Of a stretch of 64,000 nucleotides of DNA, positions 8,575 through 17,702 are shown in pieces. The stretch comes from Mycobacterium dioxanotrophicus (lineage in GTDB: Bacteria > Actinomycetota > Actinomycetes > Mycobacteriales > Mycobacteriaceae). The notes under the pieces were generated by a model. It worked only from the letters and a program-made list of their open reading frames with translations, ran no database searches and was not told the origin of the DNA. A program made the translations under genes and the position numbers. The first letter of the stretch is position 1. Each line of letters starts with the position of its first letter. The stretch covers positions 4,402,001-4,466,000 of the forward strand of contig NZ_CP020809.1 of assembly GCF_002157835.1 (NCBI RefSeq), in the 5' to 3' direction.

Positions 8575-9351
8575 ATGCGCAACAACTCTTCGTCACTGCG
8601 ACGGGCCCTGAACCTGCTCGACCTGGTGGCCGCCACCGCGGGCCGCGACCAGGGCGCCAGCCTCACTGAGCTGGCCGCCGGCATCGAGTCGACGAAGAGC
8701 ACCGTGCTGCGCCTGCTCGCGCCACTGGTCGAGACCCAACTGGTCCGCCAGGATGCGGACGGCACCTACCGCATCGGCATGGGCATCCTCGGCCTGGCCG
8801 GCGCGTACCTCGCCGATCTCGACATCCGGACCGCCGCACAACCCGTGCTGCGCCAATTGGCCGACGCCACCGGCCACGCCGCCCATCTGCTGGTCTACAG
8901 CGAAGGTCGGGTGACCTACGTCGACAAGGTCACCGGCAAGTCCCCGATTCAGATGGCATCGCGGATCGGCGACACCGGCACGGCCTACTCGACGGCCAGC
9001 GGAAAAGCGATGCTGGCTTACCTCGACGAGGACGAGGTGCGGCGCGTCATCGCGCTCGGCATGCCCGCCAAGACACCGGCGACCATCACCGACGCTCAGC
9101 AGCTACGCGACCATCTCGCCATCGTCCGCAAGCAGGGCTACGCCTACGACGACCTGGAGAACGAGGACGGAATCCGTTGCGTCGCAGCGCCGGTGTTCAA
9201 CCACACCGGCGCGGTCGCGGCGGCCGTCAGCGTATCGGGACCCGCCGAGGCGGTCTGGAACAAGCGCGAGGCCTACACCGACCTGGTCGTCGACGGCGCA
9301 CGACGCATATCGGCCCAACTCGGCTACCGAGGTGGTGACCGGAGCTCCTGA
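8575..9351 (+). CDS. IclR-family transcriptional regulator
   Basis: 258 residues. The N-terminal winged helix-turn-helix spans about residues 5-65 (SLTELAAGIESTKSTVLRLLAPL), and the effector-binding IclR domain about 75-250 (ASRIGDTGTAYSTASGKAMLAYL ... QGYAYDDLENEDGIRCVAAPVF). The ATG at 8575 sits directly after the 16-bp repeats; in-frame sequence further upstream lacks the family's N-terminus. It precedes the ABC transporter genes by 46 bp in the same direction, so it most likely controls that amino-acid uptake system and itself. It is a different branch from the three IclR proteins later in the window, which share an NKSVTKA opening absent here. Confidence 0.9.
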   Translation: MRNNSSSLRRALNLLDLVAATAGRDQGASLTELAAGIESTKSTVLRLLAPLVETQLVRQDADGTYRIGMGILGLAGAYLADLDIRTAAQPVLRQLADATGHAAHLLVYSEGRVTYVDKVTGKSPIQMASRIGDTGTAYSTASGKAMLAYLDEDEVRRVIALGMPAKTPATITDAQQLRDHLAIVRKQGYAYDDLENEDGIRCVAAPVFNHTGAVAAAVSVSGPAEAVWNKREAYTDLVVDGARRISAQLGYRGGDRSS

Positions 9352-9397
9352 CCGCCGATCACTTCCCCGCCCCTCCACCCCGTACAGAAAGACATCC

Positions 9398-10234
9398 ATG
9401 AAGCTCTCACGTTCACTGCGCAAGGTCGTCGCGTTATGCGCTGCCGCAGCAGTCATTCCCGCGGCCGCAGCCTGCACCCCGATGCCGGCAGGCGGTGGCG
9501 CGGCAGCCGCCGACTCGACGCTCAAACACGTGCTGGCAGCAGGCACCTTGAAGGTGGCGTCGTGCCTGTCCTTCACGCCGTTCGGCTTCACCAACTCCGA
9601 CGGCAAGCCCGACGGCTACGACGTCGACATCGCCAACGAGCTGGCCAAGGAGATGGGCGTCAAGCTTGAGGTCGTCGACACCACGTCGTCGAACCGCATC
9701 CCCAATCTGCAGACCAACAAGGTGGATGTGGTGTTCTGCAACTTCACCCGCACGCTCGACCGGGCCAAGGAGATCTCCTTCACCAATCCCTACGTGGTGG
9801 CCACCGAGGGCCTGCTGGTGCGGACCGGCAGCGGCGTCAACTCCCTGGAAGACATGAAGGGCCGCACCATCGCCGTGGTCAAAGGCAGCACCAACGCCGA
9901 CGTCCTGCGGGAGCGGGGTATCGATGTCAATGTCGCCGAGTTCGACAGCTCGCAGGCCGCGGTGCTGGCCGTCAAGCAGGGCCAGGCCGACGCGATGGTG
10001 GAGGACTCCAACTTCCTGCAATACCAGGCCAAGCTCAACCCGGGCCTGACCGTGGTCACCAGCAAGCTCGTTCCCTTGGAGTACAACGCCTTTGGCGTCA
10101 AACAGGGCGATCAGGTGTGGATCGACTACCTCAACCTGTTCCTGTTCGAGCTGAACACCTCGGGTAAGAACCTGGAACTCTACCGCAAGTGGTTCGGCGC
10201 CGACCCACGCTTCCCGCTGCAGCCGGCATTCTGA
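9398..10234 (+). CDS. Polar amino-acid ABC transporter, substrate-binding lipoprotein
   Basis: 278 residues with a lipoprotein signal peptide (lipobox IPAAAAC) and a family 3 solute-binding fold. Recognisable segments are GTLKVASCLSFTPFGF, the family pattern DGYDVDIANELAKEMG (about residue 70) and the DVVFCNFTRTLDRAKEISFTNPY-type region, cited here in part only. Proteins of this type bind polar amino acids such as glutamate, glutamine, arginine or histidine. The ligand cannot be read from the sequence. It is the first gene of a binding protein - permease - permease - ATPase operon behind an IclR regulator. Confidence 0.9.
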   Translation: MKLSRSLRKVVALCAAAAVIPAAAACTPMPAGGGAAAADSTLKHVLAAGTLKVASCLSFTPFGFTNSDGKPDGYDVDIANELAKEMGVKLEVVDTTSSNRIPNLQTNKVDVVFCNFTRTLDRAKEISFTNPYVVATEGLLVRTGSGVNSLEDMKGRTIAVVKGSTNADVLRERGIDVNVAEFDSSQAAVLAVKQGQADAMVEDSNFLQYQAKLNPGLTVVTSKLVPLEYNAFGVKQGDQVWIDYLNLFLFELNTSGKNLELYRKWFGADPRFPLQPAF

Positions 10235-10253
10235 GAACGGCGGTCAGAGAACA

Positions 10254-10967
10254 ATGTTCGAATATCAATGGCGGACGGTGTTGGCCTTCTGGCCCGACTA
10301 TCTGCACGCCGCGGTGCTCGCCTTGGAGATCACCATCGCCGGTTTCGTCTTGGCGTTCGTGATCGCCGCGGTGGCAGCTCTGGCCCGTAACTCCACGTCG
10401 AGGCTGCTGCGGTTCGTGGCGACCTGCTACGTCGAGGCGATCCGTAACACCCCGGTACTGCTACAGATCTTCATCGTCTACTTCGCGATGCCGAGCTTCG
10501 GCATCCGGCTCTCGGCAGTGACGGCAGGCACCATCGCGCTGGGCATCAACGTGGGCGCCTACCTGACCGAGGTGCTGCGTGCCGGCATGTCCTCGGTGGG
10601 CAAGGGACAGCTGGAAGCCGCGCAGATCCTGGGGTTGTCGACGCCGACGGTACTACTGAACATCGTTGCCCCACAAGCACTCCGCAACGTGTACCCCGCG
10701 CTGGTGAACAACCTCATCCAGGTGCTGCTTGGCACGTCACTGCTGTCGACCATCGCCGTGCCCGAGATCACCGGCGTCGCGACCGTCGTCAACGCCCGCA
10801 CCTTGCTGTTCGTGCAGGTGTTCGGGATCGCGGTGGCGCTGTATCTGGTGCTGAGCTACGGGCTTTCAGCGGTGGCGACGTTGATCGAGCGGCTGGGCTT
10901 CAAGGCTCCCGCGCCCAGTGGTGCGCGTAAACGGCGCGCGATGCGGCTGATCGGAGCACGGCCATGA
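10254..10967 (+). CDS. Amino-acid ABC transporter permease (first)
   Basis: 237 residues, HisM/GlnP-type inner-membrane subunit with about five hydrophobic segments. The ATPase-docking EAA loop is visible as [14 protein letters not shown] (about residues 117-130) followed by [14 protein letters not shown]. The [14 protein letters not shown] segment is typical of polar amino-acid permeases. It begins 19 bp after the binding-protein stop, and its own stop overlaps the next permease start (ATGA), so the two are co-translated and probably form a heterodimer. Confidence 0.92.
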   Translation: MFEYQWRTVLAFWPDYLHAAVLALEITIAGFVLAFVIAAVAALARNSTSRLLRFVATCYVEAIRNTPVLLQIFIVYFAMPSFGIRLSAVTAGTIALGINVGAYLTEVLRAGMSSVGKGQLEAAQILGLSTPTVLLNIVAPQALRNVYPALVNNLIQVLLGTSLLSTIAVPEITGVATVVNARTLLFVQVFGIAVALYLVLSYGLSAVATLIERLGFKAPAPSGARKRRAMRLIGARP

Positions 10968-11608
10968 ACTTAGGACTGATCTGGCACAGCCTGCCGTTCC
11001 TGTGGTCGGGCTTCCTCATCACGCTGGCCCTCGCGGCGGTGTCCATCGCGGGCTCGACGCTACTGGGCCTGGCCGTGGCGGCGGTACGCACGTCGCGTCT
11101 GCCCGTGCTGCCGATCGTCGCACGCGCCTATGTCGAGATCTTCCGCGGCTCACCGATCCCCATCACGCTGCTGTTCGTATACTTCGGGGCCGCACTGTAT
11201 CTCGGCTACAGCGTCAACCTGTTCGTCGCCGCCGCGGTGGGACTGAGCGTGTACCACAGCGCCTTCGTGGCCGAGATCATCCGCTCCGGCATCGAGGCCG
11301 TACCCGTCGGCCAGCACGAGGCCGCCCAGATCCTCGGACTGAAACCGGCCCAGACGTTCCGGTGGGTGGTCCTGCCGCAGACCGTCAAGATCGTGCTGCC
11401 GCCCATGGTCGGCCAGTACATTTCGCTGATCAAGGACACGTCCATCGCGTCCATCATCGGGCTGGCCGAAATGATGAAAGTCGGCCAGTCCATCGTCGAC
11501 CGCACCAGCGATCCGGTGTCGATCTACCTCGCGGTCGCCGTCTTCTACTTCATCGTGTGCTACCCGCTGTCGGTGTGGGTCACCCGGACCCAACGAAAGG
11601 CCATCTAG
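10964..11608 (+). CDS. Amino-acid ABC transporter permease (second)
   Basis: 214 residues, paralogue of the preceding permease with the same layout: an N-terminal amphipathic start, [15 protein letters not shown], and the EAA loop [17 protein letters not shown]. The C-terminal helix region ends in [10 protein letters not shown]. The start ATG overlaps the upstream stop by 4 bases. It is presumed to pair with the first permease to form the translocation pore. The ATPase gene starts 2 bp downstream. Confidence 0.92.
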   Translation: MNLGLIWHSLPFLWSGFLITLALAAVSIAGSTLLGLAVAAVRTSRLPVLPIVARAYVEIFRGSPIPITLLFVYFGAALYLGYSVNLFVAAAVGLSVYHSAFVAEIIRSGIEAVPVGQHEAAQILGLKPAQTFRWVVLPQTVKIVLPPMVGQYISLIKDTSIASIIGLAEMMKVGQSIVDRTSDPVSIYLAVAVFYFIVCYPLSVWVTRTQRKAI

Positions 11609-11610
11609 TC

Positions 11611-12375
11611 ATGACAACCTCGACGCTGACCGACGACAAGATCGGCCGCAACATCCAGCTATCCGGTGTCACCAAGAGTTTCGGTGATCTGCAGGTGCTG
11701 CGCGACATCACCCTCGACGTGGCCGACGGCGAGGTCGTCGTCCTCATCGGTGCATCAGGGTCGGGCAAGAGCACACTGCTGCGCATCATGAGCGGCCTGG
11801 AAACGGCGACCACCGGCGAGGTCGTGGTCGGTGGAGTACCCATGCACGACCCCAAACGTGCTCCGGAGATCCGCGGACACGTCGGCATGGTGTTCCAGCA
11901 GTTCAACCTGTTCCCCCACCTCGACGCGCTCGGCAACGTCACGCTGGCTTTGCGCAAGGTGTACAAAATGTCCAAAGAGCAGGCCACCACCAAGGGCATG
12001 GAAGTGCTGGCCCGGGTCGGCATGGACGAACGCGCACACCACTATCCGAGCCAGCTCTCCGGCGGCCAGCAGCAACGCGTGGCGATCGCCCGCGCGCTTG
12101 CCGTCAATCCGCGCATCATCTTCTTCGACGAAGCCACCTCGGCACTCGACCCCGAGCTGGTCGGCGAGGTCACCAACGTCATGCGCAGCCTGGCCGCCGA
12201 CGGCATGACCATGGTGGTCGTGACCCACGAGATGGGCTTCGCCCGACGCACCGCCGACCGCGTGGTCTTCATGGCAGACGGGGTCATCGCCGAACAGGGA
12301 GCACCCGAAGAACTCTTCGGAAACCCTCAACACCCCAGGACGGTTCAGTTCCTCAGCAAGATCGCCGAGGCCTGA
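11611..12375 (+). CDS. Amino-acid ABC transporter ATP-binding protein
   Basis: 254 residues, GlnQ/HisP-type ATPase. Seen: Walker [10 protein letters not shown] (about residues 47-55), Q-loop [10 protein letters not shown], signature LSGGQQQR, Walker [16 protein letters not shown] and the switch histidine in [10 protein letters not shown]. The start is ATG 11611, 2 bp after the permease stop; in-frame sequence upstream is permease in another frame. It energises uptake by the two permeases. The operon ends here and is followed by palindromic repeats. Confidence 0.95.
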   Translation: MTTSTLTDDKIGRNIQLSGVTKSFGDLQVLRDITLDVADGEVVVLIGASGSGKSTLLRIMSGLETATTGEVVVGGVPMHDPKRAPEIRGHVGMVFQQFNLFPHLDALGNVTLALRKVYKMSKEQATTKGMEVLARVGMDERAHHYPSQLSGGQQQRVAIARALAVNPRIIFFDEATSALDPELVGEVTNVMRSLAADGMTMVVVTHEMGFARRTADRVVFMADGVIAEQGAPEELFGNPQHPRTVQFLSKIAEA

Positions 12376-12405
12376 GTGCGCGTCGCCGCGTCGCCGCGTC
12401 GGCGC

Positions 12406-12466
12406 GTCGAGATTGACGTGAGGGCTGTGATTTTCGCTCGACAACGACCCTGGCGTCAATCTCGAC
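12406..12466. repeat. Intergenic palindromic repeat, copy 1
   Basis: An imperfect inverted repeat of about 61 bp. The left arm begins GTCGAGATTGACG and continues AGGGCTGT; the right arm ends GCGTCAATCTCGAC. The RNA would fold into a long hairpin. It lies just after the ABC operon and may act as its transcript end. The arm sequence matches copy 2, which marks it as a dispersed mycobacterial-type intergenic palindrome rather than a gene-specific terminator; dispersal in the genome is from memory and was not checked. Confidence 0.65.
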
Positions 12467-12514
12467 GATGGACTCAGACCGTGGCATTGACGCGGCCCAC
12501 CGATATGCGACATC

Positions 12515-12583
12515 CATCGCCGAAATCGACACCAGGGCTGTGAATTCGCCGCCACAACAGCCCTGGCGTCAATCTCGGCGATG
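12515..12583. repeat. Intergenic palindromic repeat, copy 2
   Basis: A second inverted repeat of about 69 bp. The left arm is CATCGCCGAAATCGACACC then AGGGCTGT; the right arm is ACAGCCCTGGCGTC then AATCTCGGCGATG. The core GAC-G/A-CCAGGGCTGT is shared with copy 1. It lies between the convergent ABC ATPase and deaminase-effector genes. Confidence 0.65.
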
Positions 12584-12621
12584 ACTCGGGGTGAGTCGAG
12601 GTGACAACAGCTGACGATCGA

Positions 12622-15600
12622 TCAATGTGGCTCTGGGCTTGGAACGACAGTGTATGAACCCCGGAGTTCCTGCAACGATTGGCGAGTCGTGGGGAATCTG
12701 CCCTCGTACAACTCACCCCACTGAACAATCGCCAGCCTCAGATCACTGTTCTGGAGCCGTTCGCGCAGAGCAATCAAGCGCCCGACACATCCAGGACATG
12801 GGCTGTGTGACAGATGGATCTCGATGGTCCGGATCCGACTTGACCAGCCAGGATCCTTGGCGAGCATTTGTGTCACTTGAGCGAGGAGTCGCGCCTCGGC
12901 ATGAGTACCAGGAGACTCGTCTCCGGTGGCACGAGTGACAAACTCTGCCCGTTGTTCACTGCGATGCGTCGCAGCTTGTGCCCCAAGGACATAGCCGCCG
13001 ACCTGCCCCGTCAACGCATTCTCCAGATCCATCGCGTGTGCAGGTCGAGAGTCGCGGCCCTTCGTTCGCCCTTCCCGAGAAGGATCAGTACCAACTGGTG
13101 CACCGTCCGGGCCAACGGGATATGGAAGTTGGCCAGGAACGACGGTTCCGCCCACATCCCGGGGTCCTTCCGAGGCAACGAGGAATGAGGCGACACACCG
13201 GACCGACCCAGTGGCCGACTTGGGCTTATCACTGCCGGGTGCGGTGTAACCGGGTACCTTGCCCGCGAGCTTCATTTGCTGCTTGTGAACGCTGTCGAAT
13301 ATCGGTGCCAGTGCGAGGCCTAGCTTGTACTGAGCCTTGTCGAGCTTGTCCTTCGGCGCGCCGTTCGCGATCAATGCTTGCAGCTTCGCGACCCAGCCGC
13401 GTGCATTGGGGACGCGGTTACGCAGCAAGTCGTTCCTCGCGCGCGCATCGGGCTCTGTCGACTGCGAAAACTCCTCTATCTGCGGGACAAAGTGATCGAG
13501 CAGCACCGACGCTTCCGTGGGATTCGACGCGACCATGACACGGTGCTGGCCAGTCTCCTCGATGTACACACGGTGCGCTTCACCCGCGCCGCGGAATCCA
13601 AATGCTCCGGGAATTGCCAAGGCGACTGCCTTCACCTTGGCTTTACCAGCGTCAACCTTCCCTTTGACCCACGCCTTGCCCGCTGCGACTTTGGCCTTGA
13701 CCTTGCTGCCAATACCTTTGAGCCCGCGAATGATCGGCGCGGCGAGTTTGAGTCCGGTCTTGATGACGAAATCGATGGCCTTGTTGACGGGCTTCTGCAG
13801 GGTGGCGATGATCTCGCGGATCTTCTCGCCGATGCCGCCGATACCGATGGCACTGGCCAGGAAGCCGATGAGGATCGGCACCATCTGCCCGAGGACGTCC
13901 TCGATCTTGGCGACCACGCCGCCGATGTTGCCGCGGACGATGTCGACAGCCGAGTCGATCACCGTGTTGACGAACTTGAGGATTCGTTCGGCGTTGTCGA
14001 CGAAGAACATGATGATGTCGTAGATCAGCTTGCAGGCCTTGATGAATGCCGCGGCCGGGTTCAGCAGCCCGATCAGCCAGGTGATGCCGGCCGTGATGAT
14101 CCGGGTGACGACGAAGTCTTTGACCTTCTCGAGGATCATCTCCTTGATGTCGCCGAGCTTGTCCATCAGCATCTGCCAGAGCCCCGCCAGACCGGTCGAC
14201 GCGATGGTCCGGAAGATCTCGACGCCCTTCTCGATCGCGGCCATCGCCGGCTCGCCGATCTGCTTGACCAGGCGGTTGCGAATGTTGGTCCAGGTCAAGC
14301 CGAACAACGACAAGAGCAGTTTGATGATGCCCTGCAGATCGAACTTTTCGGGCAGCTCGATGCCGCCCTCGGCGAGAGCACCGAACAACCACGTCATCAA
14401 TCCCTTGCGCAGGTGCTCCAGGATGTTGTCCTTGAAGCGCATGATGCCGCCTTTGACCCCGTCGATCAGGTTGCCGAGGAATCGCACCGGATGCTTGACG
14501 ATGTCGCCGACCACACTGGCGACCCGCGCGAGGGTGTTCATCAGCATCGACGTGAGTTTTCGGATCGTCTCGATGACGGCCTTGATCGCGCCGATGGCCT
14601 TGTCCACCAAGCCCTTGTTCTCGGCCTGCAACTCCTCGATCCGGTCGTCGAGACCCTTGCGCGCTTCGACGTACTTGGTGGCCAGCGTGTCGACCAGGGC
14701 CTCCTGCTTGGAGTTGACGTCGCTCTCCAGTTGCTCGAACTTGTCTTTGATCTCCTTGGACGCCTCGGCGCCCACCTTCTGCAGGTTGGCAGGCAAACTC
14801 TTGACGTAGGAGGCGATCTCGGTACGGCCCGCTGCGATGCGCTTCTTGGCCGCGGTCAGGTCGTTGCCGACGATGTCGGCCACCCGGGAGATCACCGTGT
14901 CCATCTGCTTGAGATACAGTTCGCGGCCCGCCTCGTAGAACCGGTTGACCGCGTCTGGCATACCCAGCAATTTGTCCTTGGCCCAACGCAATCCGCCGAG
15001 CCAGCCGCTGTAACGGTCCGCCTTGTAGGCTGCCATCTTGGCTGCGACGAACGTCTCGAACGACTTGCGGGCGCTCGCCTCCCCGTCCTCGAACGCCTTC
15101 TCCACCTTGGGATCGATGCCGTCGAGGATCTTTTTCACGTCGGCTTCGGTCGCCGCGAAGATGGCTTGCACCTTGGCCGTGACCTCAGCCCGTTTGGCCT
15201 CGTCTTTGGATTTGGTCTTGCCCTTGTCTGCGACGAGGTGGGCCAGTGCCGCCGCCTTGGAACCTTGCATGCCGGTGATCCCGGCGGTGGTCGCCGCGGC
15301 GGCTTCGGTCTTCGACTGGTCGATGGTGTCTGCTTCGTGCTTGCGGTATTCGGCAGGCGCGGTGTCGGCGTGGGCCGCGGCTTCTTTCTTGTCGGCCAAC
15401 GCCTGCTGGAATTGGGCCTCATTGGACTCGGCGAGCTGCTTTTCGTCTACGTCGGCATTGGCCATCTCCTGATTGGCCTGCTGCTTGCCTGCTTCGAGGT
15501 TGAGTTGCTCCGGCGGCGCGGGCTTCGGCACTGCGCCGGCCGCGGGGACCGCCGGGGCCGGCGCCTGTTCCTCGGGCCCCATCGGCGTCACCGGTTTCGC

Positions 15601-16566
15601 GACGGCCTTGGAGGTATCCGGCGGTGCGTCCGTCGCCGCCTCGATGTCCTTGGCCTCACCCTCCTTGCCCTGGGTCACCATCCCCTTGATCTCGTCCTTG
15701 ACCTCGCCGGCCTTACCCGACTCCGCATACGAGTCAGCTTCTTTGAGGGTTTTCGGGGACTTGGCCTCGATCGCGGCCTTGACGGCGGCGATGAACGCTT
15801 TCTTGTCGAACGTCCCGGCCTGCTGGGCGTCCATCGTGTCGACCTTGGCCGCCTTGGCTTGCCCTGCGATGTCGTCGGACGGCGCCACGGCCGCGTCCTG
15901 AGCCTCTTTGGCTTTCGACCCGGCGGCGGGATGGGAGCGCTTGTCGTGAGCCACCGCCCGGACACCGCCGGTGACAGCGCCGAACGCCGGGTCCTGGGCA
16001 GGCTTCACGCCCGGGGGCACCACCGGGGGCTGCAGCAGTTGATCGGCACTCAACGCGGCGGGGCCGGTCGCGGCAGCACTGACCGGTGCCGCCGGTGCGG
16101 CCGCCCGGCCACCGGCGCCTCCCACACCTGCGCGCTTGAGCGGTGAGGCCGCGGCCTTGCCGAGTGCGCTCTTTGCCGGCACCGGTTTGGGCGGCGGCAC
16201 AGGCTTTTTCGGCGCGACCGACCCGGGCCCGAAGCCGGTGGTCGTCACCGCCAATGCCGATGCAGGTGGCTTCGGCCCCTCCAACTCGACGGGCACACCG
16301 ACGGCCTGCGCGGCCTTCAAGCCCTTCTCGACCGTGTCGACGGCGGGCTCGTCGCGGCGCATCTCCCCCAGCGCGGTTTCGATCTCTTCCTTGCCGGGCG
16401 CTCTGAGCTTTCCCAGCAGCAGGGCGTTGACCGCGGCATTGCCTGCCGCCCGCTGCAGCGCAGCGAGCCCCGTCACCCCCGGCTGCGGTCGCGGCCGCCG
16501 CGTCTGCGCCCGCCCCGCCACCAGCGCGTCATTGACCTCTCGCGCGGCCCGCGCCGGCTCGCTCAT
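12622..16566 (-). CDS. Large eCIS cargo/effector with C-terminal deaminase-like domain
   Basis: 1314 residues. Residues 37-46 are LQRAAGNAAV, the shared motif. Up to about residue 380 it is Ala/Pro-rich and disordered. From about 380 to 700 it is charged, helical and probably coiled coil. From about 700 to 1080 there are many amphipathic or hydrophobic helices (for example LIGLLNPAAAFIKACKLIYD), which could form a membrane-acting or packing module. A Lys/Ala-rich linker precedes the last 200 residues, where H1222-A-E1224 and P-C1257-P-G-C1260 form the zinc site and proton-shuttle Glu of the cytidine-deaminase fold. Established: polymorphic and eCIS-borne toxins often end in such deaminases acting on nucleic acids or nucleotides. 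No immunity-like gene is adjacent. The target is unknown. Confidence 0.8.
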   Translation of the reverse strand: MSEPARAAREVNDALVAGRAQTRRPRPQPGVTGLAALQRAAGNAAVNALLLGKLRAPGKEEIETALGEMRRDEPAVDTVEKGLKAAQAVGVPVELEGPKPPASALAVTTTGFGPGSVAPKKPVPPPKPVPAKSALGKAAASPLKRAGVGGAGGRAAAPAAPVSAAATGPAALSADQLLQPPVVPPGVKPAQDPAFGAVTGGVRAVAHDKRSHPAAGSKAKEAQDAAVAPSDDIAGQAKAAKVDTMDAQQAGTFDKKAFIAAVKAAIEAKSPKTLKEADSYAESGKAGEVKDEIKGMVTQGKEGEAKDIEAATDAPPDTSKAVAKPVTPMGPEEQAPAPAVPAAGAVPKPAPPEQLNLEAGKQQANQEMANADVDEKQLAESNEAQFQQALADKKEAAAHADTAPAEYRKHEADTIDQSKTEAAAATTAGITGMQGSKAAALAHLVADKGKTKSKDEAKRAEVTAKVQAIFAATEADVKKILDGIDPKVEKAFEDGEASARKSFETFVAAKMAAYKADRYSGWLGGLRWAKDKLLGMPDAVNRFYEAGRELYLKQMDTVISRVADIVGNDLTAAKKRIAAGRTEIASYVKSLPANLQKVGAEASKEIKDKFEQLESDVNSKQEALVDTLATKYVEARKGLDDRIEELQAENKGLVDKAIGAIKAVIETIRKLTSMLMNTLARVASVVGDIVKHPVRFLGNLIDGVKGGIMRFKDNILEHLRKGLMTWLFGALAEGGIELPEKFDLQGIIKLLLSLFGLTWTNIRNRLVKQIGEPAMAAIEKGVEIFRTIASTGLAGLWQMLMDKLGDIKEMILEKVKDFVVTRIITAGITWLIGLLNPAAAFIKACKLIYDIIMFFVDNAERILKFVNTVIDSAVDIVRGNIGGVVAKIEDVLGQMVPILIGFLASAIGIGGIGEKIREIIATLQKPVNKAIDFVIKTGLKLAAPIIRGLKGIGSKVKAKVAAGKAWVKGKVDAGKAKVKAVALAIPGAFGFRGAGEAHRVYIEETGQHRVMVASNPTEASVLLDHFVPQIEEFSQSTEPDARARNDLLRNRVPNARGWVAKLQALIANGAPKDKLDKAQYKLGLALAPIFDSVHKQQMKLAGKVPGYTAPGSDKPKSATGSVRCVASFLVASEGPRDVGGTVVPGQLPYPVGPDGAPVGTDPSREGRTKGRDSRPAHAMDLENALTGQVGGYVLGAQAATHRSEQRAEFVTRATGDESPGTHAEARLLAQVTQMLAKDPGWSSRIRTIEIHLSHSPCPGCVGRLIALRERLQNSDLRLAIVQWGELYEGRFPTTRQSLQELRGSYTVVPSPEPH

Positions 16567-16587
16567 GGTGCCCCCGGTGGATTGCTC

Positions 16588-17304
16588 TCAGGCCGACTCT
16601 TCTTCGGCCTGCTCTTCCTCGCGCTGCACGAAGGTCTGCGCTGTCTCCTCCTCTTCCGGAGCCTCCTCGCGCTGCGCGACCGCCCCCTCGGCCACACGTT
16701 GCACGCCTGCAGGTGCCGCTGCGGCGGGTGCCGGGCCGGCCATCACGTGATCAGCGTTGGCGACCGCCTCACGCTCGAACCGGTCCGACGGATGGCTGAC
16801 CTTCACCCCGCCTCCGGCGTCGGTACCGTCGACCGGACCACTGCGCTGCTGCACCACATGCGTGAGCTCGTGAGCGATCATGTGCTTGCCGGCGTCGGAA
16901 CCCGGATCGTATCTGCCGCTGTCGAAGACGATGTTCGATCCGACCGTATAGGCCTGCGCATTCACTGATTTGGCCGACGCATGTGCAGCGGCATCATTGT
17001 GCACGCGAACATCACCGAAATCGTGTCCGAACCGGCCTTCCATGTCGGCGCGCAGTTCGGCAGGAAGTGGTGTGCCTGCCGAGGACACGACATCGTGGAC
17101 AGGTGAGCGGTCCTCGTCCATCAGCGCGGCCGTACCGGAATTGCCGGCCGCACGCTGCACTCCAAGGACCCCGGCCGGACCGGCCACGTCGAGCCGGCCC
17201 GACAAGGCCGCTCGCATCGCGACCACCGATTCTGGGTCCTCGAGTCGAGAAGCCTTCGGGCGCAACTCTGATACACGTTCGTGCTCGCTGTCGTGGGTAC
17301 GCAT
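16588..17304 (-). CDS. DUF4157 (eCIS-core) domain protein
   Basis: 238 residues. Residues 49-58 carry VQRAAGNSGT, a variant of the motif in the two cargo candidates. The DUF4157 domain spans about 78-155 and contains the hallmark sequence with MEGRFGHDFGDVRVH and AHELTHVVQQR, an HExxH motif (145-149). The C-terminal third is acidic, with three VQR or AQR motifs like those in the 20321-22573 product. Established: DUF4157 is the most widespread eCIS-associated domain and marks eCIS cargo, possibly as a protease. It lies 21 bp upstream of the large effector on the same strand, so they are probably co-expressed. ATG 17304 is chosen for its upstream AGGAGG and correct domain length. Confidence 0.88.
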   Translation of the reverse strand: MRTHDSEHERVSELRPKASRLEDPESVVAMRAALSGRLDVAGPAGVLGVQRAAGNSGTAALMDEDRSPVHDVVSSAGTPLPAELRADMEGRFGHDFGDVRVHNDAAAHASAKSVNAQAYTVGSNIVFDSGRYDPGSDAGKHMIAHELTHVVQQRSGPVDGTDAGGGVKVSHPSDRFEREAVANADHVMAGPAPAAAAPAGVQRVAEGAVAQREEAPEEEETAQTFVQREEEQAEEESA

Positions 17305-17702
17305 GCCGCCTCGCCTCCTGAAGGTATGAGGCAACGATCCAGCGCTGCCCGGCACGGCGGAAGACGCGAAAGCGTGTCCGTTCGGACAGCGCCACATGCC
17401 CGAACGGGCGGTCGACGGCAGTATCCGATGCTCGCGTGAGGGTCGCCTGCCGTCACGGAACACTGCCGAGACCTCATGTCGGCCGATGCCGGCACCCGCT
17501 CATTGCGGAGCGCGCGATTCAGGTTGTCGGGCAGGCGATTCCGCTTGGTCACTGCCGCGATGGTGGGCCGACGCGACTCGCAGACAGGGCGTGCCTCAAA
17601 GTGCACGAACCGTTGCCCGCACGACAGTCCCGGTGCGCCTCGCGGCACCGCGCCAACACGAGCACGATCATGGCCAGCCCATCAGACCATCGAGGAGGCG
17701 CA
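17305..17702. other. Divergent intergenic region of the eCIS
   Basis: 398 bp between the DUF4157/effector genes (leftward) and the sheath operon (rightward). No credible gene is seen: open frames here lack ribosome sites and family resemblance. It must hold the promoters for both transcription units. AGGAGG for the sheath gene lies at 17693-17698. No clear operator palindrome stood out. Confidence 0.6.

Noticed and set aside
13378..16146. 922-codon open frame on the + strand
   Set aside because: It is antisense to the deaminase-type effector; its Leu/Asp/Gly/Arg bias is what high-GC antisense frames give, and it has no family resemblance.
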